Below are positions 24,929 through 34,143 of a stretch of DNA of 64,000 nucleotides, in pieces; within the stretch, counting starts at the first letter, position 1, and the number at the start of each line of letters is the position of its first letter. Made by a program: the position numbers and the translations under genes. The DNA comes from Gemmatimonadaceae bacterium (GTDB lineage Bacteria; Latescibacterota; UBA2968; UBA8231). The stretch is taken from NCBI GenBank assembly GCA_026706075.1, contig JAPOZM010000074.1:61437-125436 (forward strand), written 5' to 3'. The notes under the pieces are model-generated. The model did no database searches, was not told where the DNA came from, and saw only the letters and a list, made by a program, of their open reading frames with translations.

Positions 24929-25870
24929 TCAGTCCCGCTCCCCCAGCCAGCGCTCGGCCTCGATGGCGGCCATGCACCCCGTGCCGGCGGCGGTCACCGC
25001 CTGCCGGTAGACGTGGTCCTGGGCGTCGCCGCAGGCGAAGACGCCTTCGACGTTGGTCCGCGTCGAGTCCGGGGCCGTGATCAGGTAGCCGTTCTCATCC
25101 ATTTCCAGCACGCCCTCGAAGAGCTGGGTGTTCGGTATGTGGCCGATGGCCATGAACACCCCCTGGCACGGGTGCTCCCAACTCTCCCCCGTCTCGGGGT
25201 TGCTCAACCGCACGCCGCTGACCTCCAGCTCGCCGTCGGGTGACAGGATCTCCTCCACCACCGCCGGCGTGACGAAGTCGATCTTCTCGTTCCCCTCGGC
25301 CCGGTGCAGCATGATCCTCGAGGCCCGGAACTCGACGCGCCGGTGCACGATGCTCACCCGCGTGGCGAACTTGGTCAGGAAGGTGGCCTCCTCCATGGCC
25401 GAGTCGCCGCCGCCTACCACGACCAGCTCCTTGTCGCGGAAGAAGAACCCGTCGCAGGTGGCGCAGGCCGAGACGCCGTGGCCCATGAGCCGGGTCTCCG
25501 ACTCGATGCCGAGGAGCCGCGCCGAGGCGCCGGTGGCGATGATCACCGCATCGGCGGTGAAGCTGCGGTCCTCGGCCTTCACCGCGAAGGGCCGCCGCGA
25601 GAGGTCGACCTCGGTGGCCGTCCGGAACAGGGTGGTGGCGCCGAACCGCTGCGCCTGCTCGCGGAACTTGTCCATCATCTCCGGCCCCATGATCCCCTCG
25701 GGGAAGCCGGGGTAGTTCTCCACGTCGGTGGTGATCGTCAGCTGGCCGCCGGGCTGCATGCCTTCCAGCACCAGCGGCGCCAGGTCCGCCCGCGCCGCGT
25801 ACACGGCGGCGGTGAACCCGGCCGGGCCGGAGCCGATGATCAGGACGTCGTAGTGGCCGTTCTCCGCCAT
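24929..25870 (-). CDS. trxB: Thioredoxin reductase
   Basis: 313 residues from ATG 25870 (the upstream in-frame ATG at 25951 is not conserved). FAD site '[18 protein letters not shown]', redox-active 'CATC' (C136, C139) in the usual '[11 protein letters not shown]' setting, NADPH site '[16 protein letters not shown]', and the C-terminal FAD motif '[26 protein letters not shown]'. It passes electrons from NADPH to thioredoxin in the cytoplasm. Length and motif spacing are standard. Confidence 0.95.
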   Translation of the reverse strand: MAENGHYDVLIIGSGPAGFTAAVYAARADLAPLVLEGMQPGGQLTITTDVENYPGFPEGIMGPEMMDKFREQAQRFGATTLFRTATEVDLSRRPFAVKAEDRSFTADAVIIATGASARLLGIESETRLMGHGVSACATCDGFFFRDKELVVVGGGDSAMEEATFLTKFATRVSIVHRRVEFRASRIMLHRAEGNEKIDFVTPAVVEEILSPDGELEVSGVRLSNPETGESWEHPCQGVFMAIGHIPNTQLFEGVLEMDENGYLITAPDSTRTNVEGVFACGDAQDHVYRQAVTAAGTGCMAAIEAERWLGERD

Positions 25871-25960
25871 CTCGGTGGCAACTCCCTCCTGTGTCGTATG
25901 AAGCGGGATGACCTGCGCCCCGAGGATACCCGCCCCGGGGAGCCGCATCAAGGCGCCGGC

Positions 25961-26917
25961 TCAGGCGATCCGGTACGGCACCTCCCGCCCCTCCAGCCCC
26001 GCCACCAGGTTGTCCACGGACATGGTCGACATGGCGTCCCGGGTCTGGCGGGTGGCCGAGCCCAGGTGGGGGAAGATCACCAGGTTCTCCTGCTCCAGCA
26101 GGGGATGGTCGCGCGGCAGCGGCTCCGGGTCGGTCACGTCGGTGGCGGCGGCGTGGAGTCGCCCGGCGCGCAGCGCCTCGAGGACCGCCTCCTGGTCCCA
26201 GACCGGGCCGCGGGCGGCGTTGACGAGGACCGCCGCCGGCTTCATCCGCGCGATCTCGCGGGAGCCGATGAGTCCGCGGGTCTGTTCGGTGAGAGGGCAG
26301 TTGAGGGTGACGAAGTCGGACTGCTCCAGCAGCTCGTCGAGGGACAGGTAGCGGGCGCCCAACTCGCCCTCGGCGCGCTCGTTGCGGTTGCGGTTGTGGT
26401 AGAGGATCTCCATGTCGAAGCCCGCCGCCCGCCGGGCCACCTGGTAGCCGATGCGGCCGAGGCCGACGATGCCGAGGGCGGCCCCCGTCACCTGCTGGCC
26501 GAGGAGGATCGCCGCGTCGTAGTGGGTGAACTCCGGCCCTCGGGCGAAGTGGTCGCCGCGGATGGCGTTGCGCGCCGCCGCCAGCAGCAGGGTCCAGGTC
26601 AGGTCGGCGGTGGCCGCGTCGAGCACGCCCGGGGTGTTGCCCACCGGCAGGCCGAGGGAGCGGGCGCCCTCCAGGTCGATGTGGTCGCAGCCGACGCCGA
26701 AGTTGCTGACGATCTTCAGCCTCGGGCAGCGGGCCATCAGCTCCCGGCTCACCCACATGTGGCTGTACACGTAGATGCCCTCGAGGGCGCCGTAGTCGAC
26801 GCCGGGCGGCGGCTCGGGCTCGCGCCACCAGTCCAGCTCGCAGCCGGCCTCCTCCAGCAGGCGCATGACGGTCTCGTAGGGTTCCACGTCCGACTGCATC
26901 AGGATCCGCCAGGGCAT
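25961..26917 (-). CDS. D-2-hydroxyacid dehydrogenase (glyoxylate/hydroxypyruvate reductase-like)
   Basis: 318 residues from ATG 26917, preceded by AGGAGGAG; the frame is open to 26995 but without family similarity. NAD-binding 'GIVGLGRIG' (149-157) and the catalytic triad Arg236 ('VNAARGP'), Glu265 ('DVTDPEP') and His284 ('FPHLGSAT') are all present. The last motif ends in A-T rather than the usual A-T-x-E, a small variation. It would reduce a 2-keto acid; the closest known types are hydroxypyruvate/glyoxylate reductases. Confidence 0.85.
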   Translation of the reverse strand: MPWRILMQSDVEPYETVMRLLEEAGCELDWWREPEPPPGVDYGALEGIYVYSHMWVSRELMARCPRLKIVSNFGVGCDHIDLEGARSLGLPVGNTPGVLDAATADLTWTLLLAAARNAIRGDHFARGPEFTHYDAAILLGQQVTGAALGIVGLGRIGYQVARRAAGFDMEILYHNRNRNERAEGELGARYLSLDELLEQSDFVTLNCPLTEQTRGLIGSREIARMKPAAVLVNAARGPVWDQEAVLEALRAGRLHAAATDVTDPEPLPRDHPLLEQENLVIFPHLGSATRQTRDAMSTMSVDNLVAGLEGREVPYRIA

Positions 26918-26978
26918 CGGTCTGTCTCCTCCTCGCGACGGGTCGTCGAAGCGGGCGAATATAGGGCCAAGGGCGATC

Positions 26979-27008
26979 TTGAGCCGCCGCCTCAACCTCC
27001 CATAGATT
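26979..27008 (+). promoter_or_regulatory. Possible promoter of the RidA-like gene
   Basis: TTGAGC (26979-26984), 18 bases, TAGATT (27003-27008), in the 146-bp divergent region between the hydroxyacid dehydrogenase and the RidA-like gene. Confidence 0.35.
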
Positions 27009-27063
27009 CGGCGACTTCCCGCACCGCCTCGAGATACACACCCCGACCCGGAGTCCTCAAACC

Positions 27064-27813
27064 ATGCTGCTGCCCAACCCGGCCGGCCACTACCACTTCC
27101 TGAAGGGCATCGATCCCTACTCCTCGGGGGTGATCGCCGACCCGGGTTTCGAGATCGTCCACGTCATCCTCCGCGACCAGCCCCCCTGGCGCCTCGGCTT
27201 CGAGCGCGTCGACGAGCACCTCGCCGGACAGGGGCTCGACCGGTCCGCCCTGTGCGCCGTGCAGCTGCGCTGCCCGAAACCCTACAGCATCGAGGGCTTC
27301 ATCCAGTTCAACGACGGGTACCGCCGCCTGCTCGCCGAGTGGGACCTGCTCATCGACGGGCTCAACCCGGTGGCCCGCACCAACGTGGCCCCGTCCCATG
27401 AGCCTCCCGGGGAGCCGTGCATGTTCGCCTTCTCCCACACGGCGCCGGCCGCCGCCGGTCTCGCCCCATCGCTGGTCGTTGCGGGGGCCGGAGAATTACG
27501 GGGGGGCGCCCTGGAGGCATCGGCCATCGTCCGCCGCGGCGACACCTCCGAGGACGGGATGCGCGACAAGGCGGCCTGCGTCATGGACGCGATGGAGCAG
27601 CGGCTGCAGGGGCTCGGCGCCGGCTGGGACCTGGTGGACCAGGTGAACGTCTACACCGTCCATCCCCTGGACGGATTCCTCGAGGAGGTCCTGCTCCGGC
27701 GCATCGGCCCCGCCCGCCGCCTGGGCATCCACTGGCATCACACCCGCCCCCCCGTGGAGGAGATCGAGTTCGAGATGGACCTGCGCGGGGTCCACCGGGT
27801 GCTGATGCTCTAA
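27064..27813 (+). CDS. RidA/YjgF-like protein (CnbZ-type)
   Basis: 249 residues from ATG 27064. The C-terminal half reads like the RidA helix and strand: 'KAACVMDAMEQRLQGLGAGWDLVDQVNVYTVHPLDGF', the position of the usual 'v.k.tvyltd' motif. The N-terminal half ('YSSGVIADPGFEIVHVIL', 'ALCAVQLRCPKP', 'FNDGYRRLLAEWDLLIDGLNPVARTNVAP') resembles the two-lobed 2-amino-5-chloromuconate deaminase (CnbZ) group as I recall it. Role: hydrolysis of reactive enamine or imine intermediates, or a related deamination; substrate unknown. Its stop overlaps the convergent phosphopantetheinyl transferase stop. Confidence 0.5.
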   Translation: MLLPNPAGHYHFLKGIDPYSSGVIADPGFEIVHVILRDQPPWRLGFERVDEHLAGQGLDRSALCAVQLRCPKPYSIEGFIQFNDGYRRLLAEWDLLIDGLNPVARTNVAPSHEPPGEPCMFAFSHTAPAAAGLAPSLVVAGAGELRGGALEASAIVRRGDTSEDGMRDKAACVMDAMEQRLQGLGAGWDLVDQVNVYTVHPLDGFLEEVLLRRIGPARRLGIHWHHTRPPVEEIEFEMDLRGVHRVLML

Positions 27814-28538
27814 CGGCCCGGCGCCGGCTCGAAGCAGCGGAGCGACCAGCCGCGTCCGGCGGCGCACACGGCGGCGGCATGCCCCGGACCGGCGTCGACG
27901 TCGGCCATGCCCCAGTCGGCGGGGTCCCCGTCCTGGATCCAGGTCAGGGCGGCGGCCTCCGGATCCAGGGAGACGGCGAAGGTCCGCAGGCCCTGGGTGA
28001 CGCCGCGGCCCGTGGCCTTCACGAAGGCCTCCTTGCGGGTCCAGCCGCGGAAGAAGGCGGCCCGGCGCTCCGCCGCGGGCAGGCTCCGCAGGGCCTCCTG
28101 CTCCCGCCGCTCGAAGAACCGCCGCGCCACCCGCTCCCAGGAGACGTCCCGCCCCGTGCGTTCCACGTCGATCCCCAGCTCCCGCCCCCGGCCGAAGGCC
28201 AGCAGCAGCAGGTCCCCCGAGTGGGAGAGGTTGAAGGTGAGGTCCGCGGCCGGCTCGCGGAGGGAGGGCTTGCCCTGCTCCCCGTAGGCCAGCCGAACCT
28301 CGCGGGGGGCGGCGCCCAGGTAGCCGGAGAGCAGGCTGCGCAGCCGAGCGCGGGAGGTCAGGAAGCGCCGACGGGGCTCGCCGGCGGGATAACCCGAGGC
28401 GCGCTTCAGCTCCTCGCCGGTGAGGGCGGTCTCGTCCGGGGGATCCCCCCCGGCGGCGGCGCCCCCGAGGTGGGCGCGCCACACGTGGACCTCGCCCGCA
28501 CCGAGGGCCGGAGGGACCGCCGCCGTCTCCCAGTTCAT
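27810..28538 (-). CDS. 4'-phosphopantetheinyl transferase (Sfp type)
   Basis: 242 residues. Transfers phosphopantetheine from CoA to carrier proteins. Motifs: 'GEQGKPSL', 'FNLSHSGDLLLLAFG', 'LGIDVERTGRD' (Mg-binding D124 and E126) and 'WTRKEAFVKATG' (E170, K174). The double-domain length is that of Sfp/AcpT rather than the short AcpS. ATG 28538 is used; a GTG at 28598 is an alternative that adds 20 residues. No NRPS or PKS gene is in the window, so the target carrier is unknown. Confidence 0.85.
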   Translation of the reverse strand: MNWETAAVPPALGAGEVHVWRAHLGGAAAGGDPPDETALTGEELKRASGYPAGEPRRRFLTSRARLRSLLSGYLGAAPREVRLAYGEQGKPSLREPAADLTFNLSHSGDLLLLAFGRGRELGIDVERTGRDVSWERVARRFFERREQEALRSLPAAERRAAFFRGWTRKEAFVKATGRGVTQGLRTFAVSLDPEAAALTWIQDGDPADWGMADVDAGPGHAAAVCAAGRGWSLRCFEPAPGR

Positions 28539-28613
28539 GGCCTTGAGGAAAACCGACTCGGCCGCCGGCAACAAGCAGATCTCCCGGGACCGGTTCACGG
28601 CCTCCGCTTCTCG

Positions 28614-28641
28614 TTGACAGGAATCCGGGGCCTGCCTACCG
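28614..28641 (+). promoter_or_regulatory. Promoter of the molybdenum hydroxylase gene
   Basis: TTGACA (28614-28619), 16 bases, TACCGT (28636-28641), giving a leader of about 45 bases with AGGAGAG before ATG 28693. The -10 resembles the TACCTT seen before infA and the ASH-repeat gene. Confidence 0.55.
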
Positions 28642-28692
28642 TAGCTCGCTCTTTCGCGCGGCACCTCCCGCGCCCCTTCCCAGGAGAGAACC

Positions 28693-31002
28693 ATGTCCAC
28701 CAACCCTGCGTACCCCGAATACACCAGCGGCGGCAAGTTCCGGGTCATCGGCACCCGCCCGATCCGCCACGACGGGGAGGACAAGGTCACCGGCCGGGCC
28801 GTGTACGGCGCCGACGTGCGCCCCGCCGACGTCCTCTACGGCAAGATGCTGCGCTCGCCCCACGCCCACGCCCGTATCCGCAGCATCGACACCTCGCGGG
28901 CCCTGCAGCTGGAGGGCGTGCGCGCCGTGGCCACCGCCGACGACTTGGTGGAGACCGTGGACAAGCTCTCCGACATCGGCGAGACCCTGGTCAACATCCG
29001 CGAGGTCGCCTCCAACTCCCTGGCCTCGGACAAGGTGCTCTACAAGGGACACGCGGTGGCCGCCGTGGCCGCCACCAGCCCCCACATCGCCGAGGAGGCC
29101 GTCGAGCTGATCGAGGTCGACTACGAGCCCCTGCCGGCGGTGGTCGACATCCTCGAGGCGATGAAGGACGACGCCCCGCTGCTGGACGAGAATCGCACCA
29201 CCCGCCTGCTGGGGGAGAGCACCGACCGCAGCAGCAACATCGCCTCCCACAACCGCCAGGAGATGGGCGACTTGGAGGCCGGCTTCGCCGAGGCCGACGA
29301 AATCGTCGAGCGCGAGTTCACCACCGCCACCGTGCACCAGGGCTACATCGAGCCCCACAACACCACCGTGCTGTGGAAGCAGGACGGCTCGATCACCGTC
29401 TGGGTCAGCACCCAGGGCCCCTTCCAGATCCGCTCCCAGGTGGCCGAGGTCCTGCACGTGCCCATCGGCAAGGTGAAGGTCATCCCCTGCGAGATCGGCG
29501 GCGGCTTCGGCGGCAAGTTCCCCATCTACATGGAGCCGGCGGCGGCGGTCATGTCCCACAAGACCGGACGGCCGGTGAAGATGACCATGTCCCGGGCCGA
29601 GGTCTTCGAGGGGACCGGACCGGCCCCCGGCGGCGTCGTCCGCTGCAAGATGGGGGTCCGGCGCGACGGCACCCTGACCGCTGCCGAGGCGTGGATGGCC
29701 TACGAAGCCGGCGCCTTCCCCGGATCGGCCGTCGGCGCCGGGGCCTCGTGCATCTTCGCGCCCTACGACATCCCCAACGTCCGCATCGACGCCCTCGACG
29801 TGGTCCTCAACAAGCCCAAGTCCAGCGCCTACCGGGCCCCGGGCGCACCGAACGCCGCCCACGCCTCGGAGTCGATCCTCGACGAGTTGGCCGGGCTCAT
29901 CGGCATGGATCCCCTCGAGCTGCGCCTGAAGAATTCCTCCCGCGAGGGCACCCGCCGCGCCGACGGCACCGTCTACAACCGCATCGGCTGCGAGGAGACG
30001 GTCGCCGCGGCCCTCGAGTCCGAGCACTACCGCAGCCCGAAGCCCGAGGGTGCCTATGTCGGGCGCGGGGTGGCCGGGGGCTTCTGGTTCAACGGCGGGG
30101 GCCAGTCGTCGGCCAACATCCACGTCCACAGCGACGGCACGGTCAGCCTGGAAGAGGGCTCCGCCGACATCGGCGGCTCCCGCGCGGCCATGGCCATGAT
30201 CGTCGCCGAGACCCTGGGGATCGACGCCGACCAGGTGAAGCCCGCCGTGGTCGACACCGACTCCATCGGCTACCACGACGGCACCGGGGGCAGCCGCGTC
30301 TGCTACGCCACGGGGCACGCCTGCCACCTGGCGGCCGAGGATACCAGGCAGAAGATGTGCGAGCGCGCCGCCCGGCAGCTGGAGGTCGACGAAGGCGACG
30401 TGGAGTGGCGCGAGGGAGCCATCTTCGTCTGCAAGTCGGACCCGTCGAAGAAGCTCACCTTCGCCGAGGTCGCCGCCGACCAGGGATCGACGGGCGGTCC
30501 CATCGAGGGGGCGGGCGCCGTCAACGCCTCGGGCCCCGGCAGCGCCTTCGCCGCCCACGTGGTCGACGTCGAGGTCGACCCCGAGACCGGCAAGGTGGCG
30601 GTCCTGCGCTACACCGCGGTGCAGGACGTTGGCAAGGCGATCCACCCGAGCTACGTGGAGGGCCAGATCCAGGGCGGCGTCGTCCAGGGGATCGGCTGGG
30701 CCCTGACCGAGGGCTACTTCTACAACGAGGACGGCTCCATGGCCAACCCCACCTTCCTCGACTACCGGATGCCCACCACCCTCGACCTTCCCCTGGTGGA
30801 AACGATCCTCGTGGAGGTGCCCAACCCCGCCTCGCCCCACGGCATCCGAGGCGTCGGCGAGGTGCCGCTGGTGCCGCCCCTGGCGGCGATCGCCAACGCC
30901 GTGGCCGACGCCACCGGCGAGCGGCTGACAGAGCTGCCCATGAGCCCGGACAAGGTGATGCAGGCCCTGCAGCGCCGGAGCTGGCCGGAGGCCGCCGGCT
31001 GA
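28693..31002 (+). CDS. Xanthine dehydrogenase-family molybdopterin-binding large subunit
   Basis: 769 residues. Aldehyde oxidase/xanthine dehydrogenase a/b hammerhead domain (about 30-150: 'KVTGRAVYGADVRPADVLYGKMLRSPHAHARI') followed by the Mo-binding domains: 'EIGGGFGGKF' (about 270), the active-site loop 'SAYRAPGAPNA' (about 380), and the catalytic Glu in 'RGVGEVPLVPPL' (about 719). The loop is not the Cys-containing one of CO dehydrogenase (AYRCSFR). It would hydroxylate an aldehyde or N-heterocycle. Unusually, neither the 2Fe-2S nor the FAD subunit is adjacent; the downstream genes are an IMPase-like protein, a DapA-like lyase and an aminotransferase. Confidence 0.88.
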   Translation: MSTNPAYPEYTSGGKFRVIGTRPIRHDGEDKVTGRAVYGADVRPADVLYGKMLRSPHAHARIRSIDTSRALQLEGVRAVATADDLVETVDKLSDIGETLVNIREVASNSLASDKVLYKGHAVAAVAATSPHIAEEAVELIEVDYEPLPAVVDILEAMKDDAPLLDENRTTRLLGESTDRSSNIASHNRQEMGDLEAGFAEADEIVEREFTTATVHQGYIEPHNTTVLWKQDGSITVWVSTQGPFQIRSQVAEVLHVPIGKVKVIPCEIGGGFGGKFPIYMEPAAAVMSHKTGRPVKMTMSRAEVFEGTGPAPGGVVRCKMGVRRDGTLTAAEAWMAYEAGAFPGSAVGAGASCIFAPYDIPNVRIDALDVVLNKPKSSAYRAPGAPNAAHASESILDELAGLIGMDPLELRLKNSSREGTRRADGTVYNRIGCEETVAAALESEHYRSPKPEGAYVGRGVAGGFWFNGGGQSSANIHVHSDGTVSLEEGSADIGGSRAAMAMIVAETLGIDADQVKPAVVDTDSIGYHDGTGGSRVCYATGHACHLAAEDTRQKMCERAARQLEVDEGDVEWREGAIFVCKSDPSKKLTFAEVAADQGSTGGPIEGAGAVNASGPGSAFAAHVVDVEVDPETGKVAVLRYTAVQDVGKAIHPSYVEGQIQGGVVQGIGWALTEGYFYNEDGSMANPTFLDYRMPTTLDLPLVETILVEVPNPASPHGIRGVGEVPLVPPLAAIANAVADATGERLTELPMSPDKVMQALQRRSWPEAAG

Positions 31003-31027
31003 GGCGAGCCCCTCGGCCGGACCGGAT

Positions 31028-31885
31028 GTGACCGGAATGGCCATCCAGCCCCAGCGGTTCCTGGACGCGGTCCTGCCCGTGGTCCGCCAGTGCGCCGCCG
31101 CCTCGCGGCCTTTCCACGGCGCCGTGGCCGACGTGGGCAAGAAGGCCGACACCTCTCTCACCGGCGCCCGAGCCCAGCAGGCCTCGGGGGCGCTCACCGT
31201 CCTCGACTCCGCCTTCCAGGATCTCATCCTGGGCGCCGTCCACGCCCGCTTCCCGCGGGTGCGCTGCATCGCCGAGGAGCGCACCGCCATGCGCCGCGCC
31301 TTCGCCGGCAACGTCGGCGACGAGGTGGTCATCCTCGACCCCATCGACGGCACCCTCCACTTCCAGCGCGGCGACGCTCCGTACCACATCTGCATCGGCC
31401 TGGCCCGCGGAGGCCGCATGGTCGCCGCCGCCGTCGCCCGGCCCACGGAGGACAAGCTGTTCACCGCGGTGCGAGGCCGCGGCGCCTGGATCCAGGTCGG
31501 GGAGGGCCGCCCTCGGCGCCTGCGGCTGCCGGCGAGGCCCCGCACGAAGAAGGCCTTCGTCTCCACCAAGGCGCGGCGCTACCAGGCCGCCGCCCGGGAA
31601 CATCTGGAGCCCCTCGACTACCCCATGGGGGCCGCCCTCGTGCTGACCCGGCTCGCCGAGGGCGACCTCGCCGCCTATCTCACCCGGCAGGTGGAAGTCT
31701 ACGACGTGGGACCCCCTTCCCTGATCGCCGAGGAAGCCGGCGCCTGCTGCTTTCTCGGCGACGGCCGCGAGCCGACCTACGACCGCAGCCGCAAGTTCCC
31801 TGTCTACATGGCCGCCGCCACGCCCCGCCTGCGCGAGGTCCTGCTGCAGGTGCGACGCCGCGGCGCCCGGGAGAGCGACCAATGA
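31028..31885 (+). CDS. Inositol monophosphatase-family phosphatase
   Basis: 285 residues from GTG 31028 (ATG 31037 is three codons in). Mg-dependent sugar or nucleotide phosphatase fold with 'IAEE' (metal-binding Glu), 'ILDPIDGT' (D104-T109, the core motif) and a weak C-terminal counterpart 'YDVGPPSLIAEEAG' (normally WDxAAxxLIxxEAG). In the latter the Trp-Asp is Tyr-Asp, and PP replaces AA. The substrate could be inositol phosphate, PAP or fructose-1,6-bisphosphate. The stop overlaps the next start (ATGA). Confidence 0.75.
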   Translation: MTGMAIQPQRFLDAVLPVVRQCAAASRPFHGAVADVGKKADTSLTGARAQQASGALTVLDSAFQDLILGAVHARFPRVRCIAEERTAMRRAFAGNVGDEVVILDPIDGTLHFQRGDAPYHICIGLARGGRMVAAAVARPTEDKLFTAVRGRGAWIQVGEGRPRRLRLPARPRTKKAFVSTKARRYQAAAREHLEPLDYPMGAALVLTRLAEGDLAAYLTRQVEVYDVGPPSLIAEEAGACCFLGDGREPTYDRSRKFPVYMAAATPRLREVLLQVRRRGARESDQ

Positions 31886-32796
31886 GCCGTGAGCATGAGA
31901 TCCGCGGGGTGCTGCCCGTGGTGCACATGCCCTACCGCGAGGATCTCGCCATCGACTACGACACCCTGCGCCGGCAGGTGGACCACCTCTTCGAGACCGG
32001 CGCCGACGGCCTGTGCCTGGGGCTGGTCTCCGACACCCTGCGCCTGACGGAGGCGGAGCGCTTGGAGATCCCGGAACACCTCGCCCGGTTCGCCGACGGC
32101 CGCGGGCCGGTGGTGATCAGCGTCGGCGCCGAGAGCACCGTCCAGGCCCGCCGCTTCGCCCACGCCGCGGAGGACGGCGGCGCCGGCGCCCTGATGGCCA
32201 TGCCGCCCCTGTCGCATGGGCTGGCCGAGCCGCAGCTGGCGGAGTACTTCGAGTCCCTGCTCGACGAGGTCTCGCTTCCGGTCCTCGTCCAGGACGCCTC
32301 CGGGTACGTGGGGAAGCCCATGAGCCTGGAGTTCCAGGCCGAGCTCTTCCGCCGCCACGGCCCTCGGGTGCTCTTCAAGCCGGAGGCCGCGCCCCTGGGG
32401 CCGAGCATCTCCGGCCTGCGCGACCTCACCGGGGGCCGGGCGGCGATCTTCGAGGGCAGCGGCGGCGTGCTGCTCATCGATTCCTATCGCCGGGGCGTGG
32501 CCGGCACGATTCCCGGCGTCGAGCTGCTCGACGGCCTCGTCGCCCTGTGGAGGGCCTGCGAGGCCGGCGACTGGGAGCGCGCCTACGAGGTCTACCTGCC
32601 GATCTGCGCCATCGCCACCCTGCAGATGCAGGGCGGCCTCGACGGCTACATCGTCACCGAGCGCTACCTGATGCACCGCCAGGGCCTGTTCCCGAACCAG
32701 GTGCACCGGGGACCGCTGGCCTTCCACCTCGACGACGAGACCCGCCGCGAGATCGACCGGCTCCACGACCGCCTGCAGGCGGTCCTTCGTGGCTGA
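31882..32796 (+). CDS. DapA/NanA-superfamily lyase
   Basis: 304 residues. TIM-barrel class I aldolase family; the Schiff-base Lys is K166 in 'VLFKPEA'. Two features argue against true dihydrodipicolinate synthase: the 'GTTGE' carboxylate-binding loop is replaced by 'GLVSDTLRLT', and the catalytic Tyr strand reads 'VLVQDASGY' rather than '[LI]YNxP'. It is therefore a lyase or dehydratase for another 2-keto acid. It is coupled by overlap to the IMPase-like gene upstream and by 8 bp to the aminotransferase downstream. Confidence 0.75.
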   Translation: MSREHEIRGVLPVVHMPYREDLAIDYDTLRRQVDHLFETGADGLCLGLVSDTLRLTEAERLEIPEHLARFADGRGPVVISVGAESTVQARRFAHAAEDGGAGALMAMPPLSHGLAEPQLAEYFESLLDEVSLPVLVQDASGYVGKPMSLEFQAELFRRHGPRVLFKPEAAPLGPSISGLRDLTGGRAAIFEGSGGVLLIDSYRRGVAGTIPGVELLDGLVALWRACEAGDWERAYEVYLPICAIATLQMQGGLDGYIVTERYLMHRQGLFPNQVHRGPLAFHLDDETRREIDRLHDRLQAVLRG

Positions 32797-33976
32797 CCCC
32801 CCCGCCCCGCTGTCGGCGCGCATGGAGGCGGTGCAGGCGCCCGTCATCCCCGACGTGGCCGCCCTCATCCGCGACAATCCGGGGACGATCTCCCTCGGCC
32901 AGGGGGTCGTGCACTACGGACCGCCGCCCGAGGCCTTCGAGGCGGTGGCCGCCTTCGGCGGCGAGCCGGCGGAGCACCACTACCGCGACGCCGCCGGCAT
33001 CCCCGAGCTGCACGAGGGCCTGCGCCTCAAGCTGTCAGCCGAGAACGGCATCGACGTCGACGACGCCGAGCAGGTGCTGTTCGTCACCGCCGGCAGCAAC
33101 ATGGCCTTCTACCACATGGTGCTGTGCGCCTGCGACCCGGGCGACGAGGTGGTGGTCATGTCGCCGTTCTACTTCAACCACGAGATGGCCATCGCCATGG
33201 CCAACTGCCGCGCCGTGGAGGTGCCCACGGACGAGCGCTACGGCCTTCGCGTCGACGCCGTGGAGGCCGCCGTCACCGGCCGCACGCGCATGGTCGTCAC
33301 CATCTCGCCGAACAACCCGGCCGGGGTGGTCTACGACCCGGGGGACCTGGCCGCGGTCAACGACCTGTGCCGCCGCCGCGGCATCTGTCACGTCAGCGAC
33401 GAGGCCTACGAGCACTTCACCTACGGCGCCCGCCACCTGTCGCCCGGCTCCCTGCCCGGCAGCGCCGGCCACACCATCTCCCTGTTCTCCTTCTCCAAGT
33501 CGTACGGACTGGCCAACTGGCGCGTCGGCTACGCCGTGGCCCCCCGGCGGCTGATCCGGGGGCTGCAGAAGAGCCAGGACACGATCCTGATCTGCCCCCC
33601 CGTGGTCTCGCAACTGGCGGCGGCGGGGGCCCTGCGCGCCGGGCCGGCCTGGTTCCGTGGTTACATCGACGGCCTCGACCGTGTGCGCGCCATGTGCCTG
33701 GAGCGGTTGAGCGAGCTGGAGCCCCGCTGTGTGGTACCCGAGGCCAACGGCGCCTTCTACCTGCTGGCGCGCCTGGAGACGCGGCTGCCGTCGATGCGCG
33801 TCGTCGAGCGGCTGGTGCGCGAGCACGGTGTCGCCGTCATCCCCGGGAGCGGCTTCGGACTGACCGACTCCTGCTGCATCCGCATCGCCTACGGCGCCCT
33901 GGAGCCGCACACCGTCGAGGAAGGGATGGACCGCCTGGTTCGCGGCCTGGACCCCATCCTGCAGGACGGCGGCTGA
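32789..33976 (+). CDS. PLP-dependent aminotransferase (class I/II)
   Basis: 395 residues from GTG 32789, overlapping the lyase by 8 bp. Fold type I: 'ISLGQGVVHYGPP' N-terminus, 'PNNPAG', 'DEAYEHFTY' and the PLP Lys K237 in 'FSFSKSYGLANWRVGYAV'; the C-terminal substrate Arg is in 'CCIRIAYGAL'. This resembles the aspartate/alanine/kynurenine aminotransferase group. With the DapA-like lyase it could handle the keto and amino forms of one substrate; which one is unknown. Confidence 0.85.
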   Translation: MADPPAPLSARMEAVQAPVIPDVAALIRDNPGTISLGQGVVHYGPPPEAFEAVAAFGGEPAEHHYRDAAGIPELHEGLRLKLSAENGIDVDDAEQVLFVTAGSNMAFYHMVLCACDPGDEVVVMSPFYFNHEMAIAMANCRAVEVPTDERYGLRVDAVEAAVTGRTRMVVTISPNNPAGVVYDPGDLAAVNDLCRRRGICHVSDEAYEHFTYGARHLSPGSLPGSAGHTISLFSFSKSYGLANWRVGYAVAPRRLIRGLQKSQDTILICPPVVSQLAAAGALRAGPAWFRGYIDGLDRVRAMCLERLSELEPRCVVPEANGAFYLLARLETRLPSMRVVERLVREHGVAVIPGSGFGLTDSCCIRIAYGALEPHTVEEGMDRLVRGLDPILQDGG

Positions 33977-33987
33977 GGAGGCCCCGC

Positions 33988-34016
33988 TTGACTTCCACAG
34001 CCTCCGCCTCTACCTT
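33988..34016 (+). promoter_or_regulatory. Promoter of the ASH-repeat protein gene
   Basis: TTGACT (33988-33993), 17 bases, TACCTT (34011-34016), the same pair as before infA. The leader of about 120 bases contains an imperfect inverted repeat around GAAGTTTTCCAC and GTGGAACTTC (34064-34096 region), and no clear ribosome site precedes ATG 34144. Confidence 0.6.
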
Positions 34017-34143
34017 GCGGGCAAAGAGTGACCTGAACTCACATCACAGTTTGCCCCGCTGGAAGTTTTCCACTCTTCTTGAATGTGGAACTTCGACAAC
34101 GTTTCTTCCGGCATTCTGGTGGGTTGGTCGCTCTTTCTTTTTG

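Noticed and set aside
28693..31002. Aerobic CO dehydrogenase large subunit
   Set aside because: The active-site loop reads AYRAPGAPNA and not the Cys-containing AYRCSFR.
28636..31569. 977-codon minus-strand open frame opposite the molybdenum hydroxylase
   Set aside because: No recognisable motif and a shadow of a clear enzyme gene on the plus strand.
31882..32796. dapA of lysine synthesis
   Set aside because: The GTTGE loop and the catalytic Tyr strand are both replaced, so only superfamily membership is claimed.
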